Below, one piece after another: positions 62,204-64,000 of a stretch of DNA of 64,000 bases. The notes below the pieces were generated by a model that did no database searches, was not told the origin of the DNA, and saw only the letters and a list, made by a program, of their open reading frames with translations. The stretch lies in contig BJOX01000008.1 of assembly GCA_009731375.1 (NCBI GenBank), positions 1,346,428 to 1,410,427 of the forward strand. Direction: 5' to 3'. The stretch comes from Paulinella micropora. Lineage: Eukaryota > Cercozoa > Imbricatea > Euglyphida. The translations under genes were made by a program, and so were the position numbers. How positions within the stretch are numbered: position 1 is the first letter of the stretch; each line of letters opens with the position of its first letter.

Positions 62204-62789
62204 ATTTTTTACCCCTGATATGCTAGACAGCATTCTGCACAATTCCCTGTGCGGTTCCACAGAATACAACCGGGCTAGAATGTACATGAGACATCCCTGT
62301 GCACTGGAATTGCTGCCGGAGCAATGGGGCATGACCGGACAGATATTTTCGATGCGAATCGGTGCTTTCATTTGCCCACAACAGTATGGAAGATACGTGA
62401 CAAGGTGTGACCTGGAAAACGAAGCCAACGTCCAATTTGTTTTCACCGTGGATAAGAAAGAAACGAACTTCGGAGAATGGTTCAGCGTTCACCTTCACAA
62501 CTATGTTCACCGTCGCCCAGAGATGGTTGCTTTCGGCCAGGTGGCTACGAGGGAAAAGGCAAAAAACGTAGAATTGGCAAGAAATTACTATTTCCAGTAC
62601 AACCGCAGCAACATAAACGATTTTGCACGCGAGCAGTATACAGGAAAAGGGACAGGAAAGCTGCAAGCAATGTCCTTTCTGAAAGAAGTTTTCCGTCAAG
62701 GCACGCAGTACGACCCGAATTCAGACAAGTTACCAACCCCGAGTATGTTGGGAATCGCGCTGAAAGCTACCAGGACATCAATTCCTTGA
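62204..62789 (+). CDS. C-terminal segment of an unrecognised gene
   Basis: About 195 residues in the frame after GGGCAGATATTC: FFTPDMLDSILHNSLCGSTE, YGRYVTRCDLENEANVQFVF, NFGEWFSVHLHNYVHRRPEM, NYYFQYNRSNINDFA, ending TSIP-stop. Good codon-like composition, no recognised domain, no membrane segment. Confidence 0.45.
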
Positions 62790-63140
62790 AGCCTATCATC
62801 TGTTTTCAGCCGACTGCTTCCTACTGTGGCAGCAAGGCTCCTGGTCCCCCCCCCCCCTTTTCCTCCTGCTCCTCCTTTTCCTCCTTTTCTCACACATTTA
62901 CGCCATGTCACCACTGTGTCTAGCGTCCGTTGTTCAACCCATTTCGCTGCGCGCTGCTGATGCCAAGGCAAGATTGCAATCGCGTTGTCACTGCTGGGGA
63001 GCAGGTGTCGAAGAGGTTGACAATGAAGACACGTCAAATAGTAAATAATTATATTCCCTAAATATACATATACAGAATGCACACACATTGAACAATTAGT
63101 AAATACAAAAATACGTTCATTCGTACGTACATGCGTATAG
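62790..63140. other. Intergenic or intronic sequence, nothing recognised
   Basis: A C-homopolymer/TCC-rich tract near 62849, then AT-rich sequence. No supported gene. Confidence 0.4.
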
Positions 63141-63188
63141 GAGACGTCAACGACGAATGAAGAACAGCAGCCAGCGCGGGAGGACAAG
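63141..63188 (+). CDS. 48-bp micro-exon, phase 0
   Basis: CGTATAG|GAGACGTCAACG...GAGGACAAG|GTAAGC encodes [16 protein letters not shown]. It joins in phase to the exon at 63470, which begins with the similar ETTALLEK. The intervening intron contains (CA)n/(CAGA)n at 63245-63390. Confidence 0.5.
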
Positions 63189-63469
63189 GTAAGCAGTTTG
63201 CAAGAGTGCGTGATACAATGTGTATGTGTATATTCTGGTACATACACACAGACAGACAGACACACAGACAGACACACACACACACACACACACCCACCCA
63301 CGCACACACACACACACACACAGACAGACAGACAAATAAACAGACACACACACACACACAGACAGACAGACACACAGACAGACAGACACACGCATTATTG
63401 CGAAATGCCCAATAAACTTGTATATCCAACAAACATGGCACTAGCATGGTATGTGTCGTTGAATTTTAG

Positions 63470-64000
63470 GAGACAACGGCATTGTTGGAGAAACATCTCC
63501 TAGCGGCGCTGAAGTATAGAGAACAGGAGCTGCAGTGGCAGCAAAGGAAGTTGGAGGAGGGGACGTTGGGCTCAGCTGAAATTCCGAAAATGGAAACCCG
63601 TTTCTACCTAAACGTCCGAGCCGTTCTGCCTCAGGATAACCAATGGCATACCACCTTCCCATTACAGAACGTGAGTGTGGCTAGGGATTTGTTCGGAAAG
63701 AACTTGTATGAAGCTAAGAGTTCGGGGGTTGCCATCGTCTTGTTCGGGGGCTACCTGCAGGAAAAGCAGAGATCCGACGTGGCCCTGGACCTGTTCGGCG
63801 TGAACCTGCGCCAAGCCAGGGGGGGCGCGGGTGTGGCTAGGGACAGCTTCGGGATGTTCTTGTATTGGAACAAAAGCAGCGGTCTGGCGCGAGATTTCTT
63901 CGGGAGGGGCATGTACGATGAGCAGGGATCCGGCGTGGCCCTGGACCTGTCCGGCATGAACCTGCGCCAAGCCAGTGAGAGTGCGGTTGTGGCTAGGGAC
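63470..64000 (+). CDS. Exon with coiled coil and 17-residue tandem repeats, open to the window end
   Basis: After TTTTAG, 177 codons without a stop. First a helical segment (LEKHLLAALKYREQELQWQQ), then a short linker (MPQ-like PQDNQWHTTF), then six repeats of a 17-18-residue unit with core V-A-x-D-x-F-G-x-x-L-x-x-x (SVARDLFGKNLYEAKSS, GVAIVLFGGYLQEKQRS, DVALDLFGVNLRQARGG and others). No repeat family recognised; the gene continues beyond the window. Confidence 0.55.

Overview
The window looks like repeat-rich nuclear DNA of a eukaryote, probably an alga or another protist. The evidence is spliceosomal-type exons (AG|GT borders), a tRNA-derived SINE, a LINE, a complete Ty3/Gypsy LTR retrotransposon, very long di-, tri- and tetranucleotide microsatellites, and an endogenous Polinton-like virus (PLV) of the kind common in algae. 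The species cannot be fixed from sequence alone. Eight runs of N and exact duplications beside some of them show that this is a draft scaffold.

Layout. Positions 1-11000 are almost entirely simple-sequence DNA, with copies of a 493-bp interspersed repeat and a reverse-transcriptase-like remnant near 9.2 kb. About 11.0-30.4 kb is an AT-rich PLV. It holds a protein-primed family B DNA polymerase, a lipase with a virus-type N-terminal motif, an ExoX-C-like protein, a virion protein, the major capsid protein, a minor capsid (penton) protein, an adenovirus-type cysteine protease, an FtsK/HerA packaging ATPase, small virion or membrane proteins and a long repeat-containing fibre ending in an S74 intramolecular chaperone. 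Polymerase, capsid, protease and fibre genes are broken by frameshifts; ATPase, penton and lipase are open. No integrase was found.

The most unusual feature lies inside the viral polymerase gene (about 14800-16461). It is six hairpin-bounded cassettes, each carrying two single-LRR exons in opposite orientation, tail to tail, sharing one short palindromic splice-donor segment. Every exon is phase 0/0, so either strand of the array could be spliced into a six-LRR ribonuclease-inhibitor-like module. Cassettes 2 and 6, and more distantly 3 and 5, are inverted copies of each other around cassette 4. Differences between cassettes 2 and 6 fall in the exons and not in the flanks. I read this as a candidate invertible or shufflable LRR-exon system.

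Positions 30.3-39.9 kb form a separate module flanked by inverted hairpins and a short inverted repeat. It encodes chromatin-flavoured proteins (SET plus Cys-rich, chromo-like, SAP plus zinc finger) and a possible transposase, several carrying in-frame stops. A LINE follows at 40.3-46.4 kb (endonuclease, RT, zinc knuckle; 370-bp internal tandem duplication). Next come two SINE copies, then the Gypsy element (47963-58741), whose Gag and protease frames are separated by an in-frame UGA. Positions 58.7-60.2 kb are TCTA microsatellite and gap-associated duplicates. Positions 60.2-64.0 kb hold exons of one or two unrecognised host-type genes, the last encoding 17-residue tandem repeats that run off the window.
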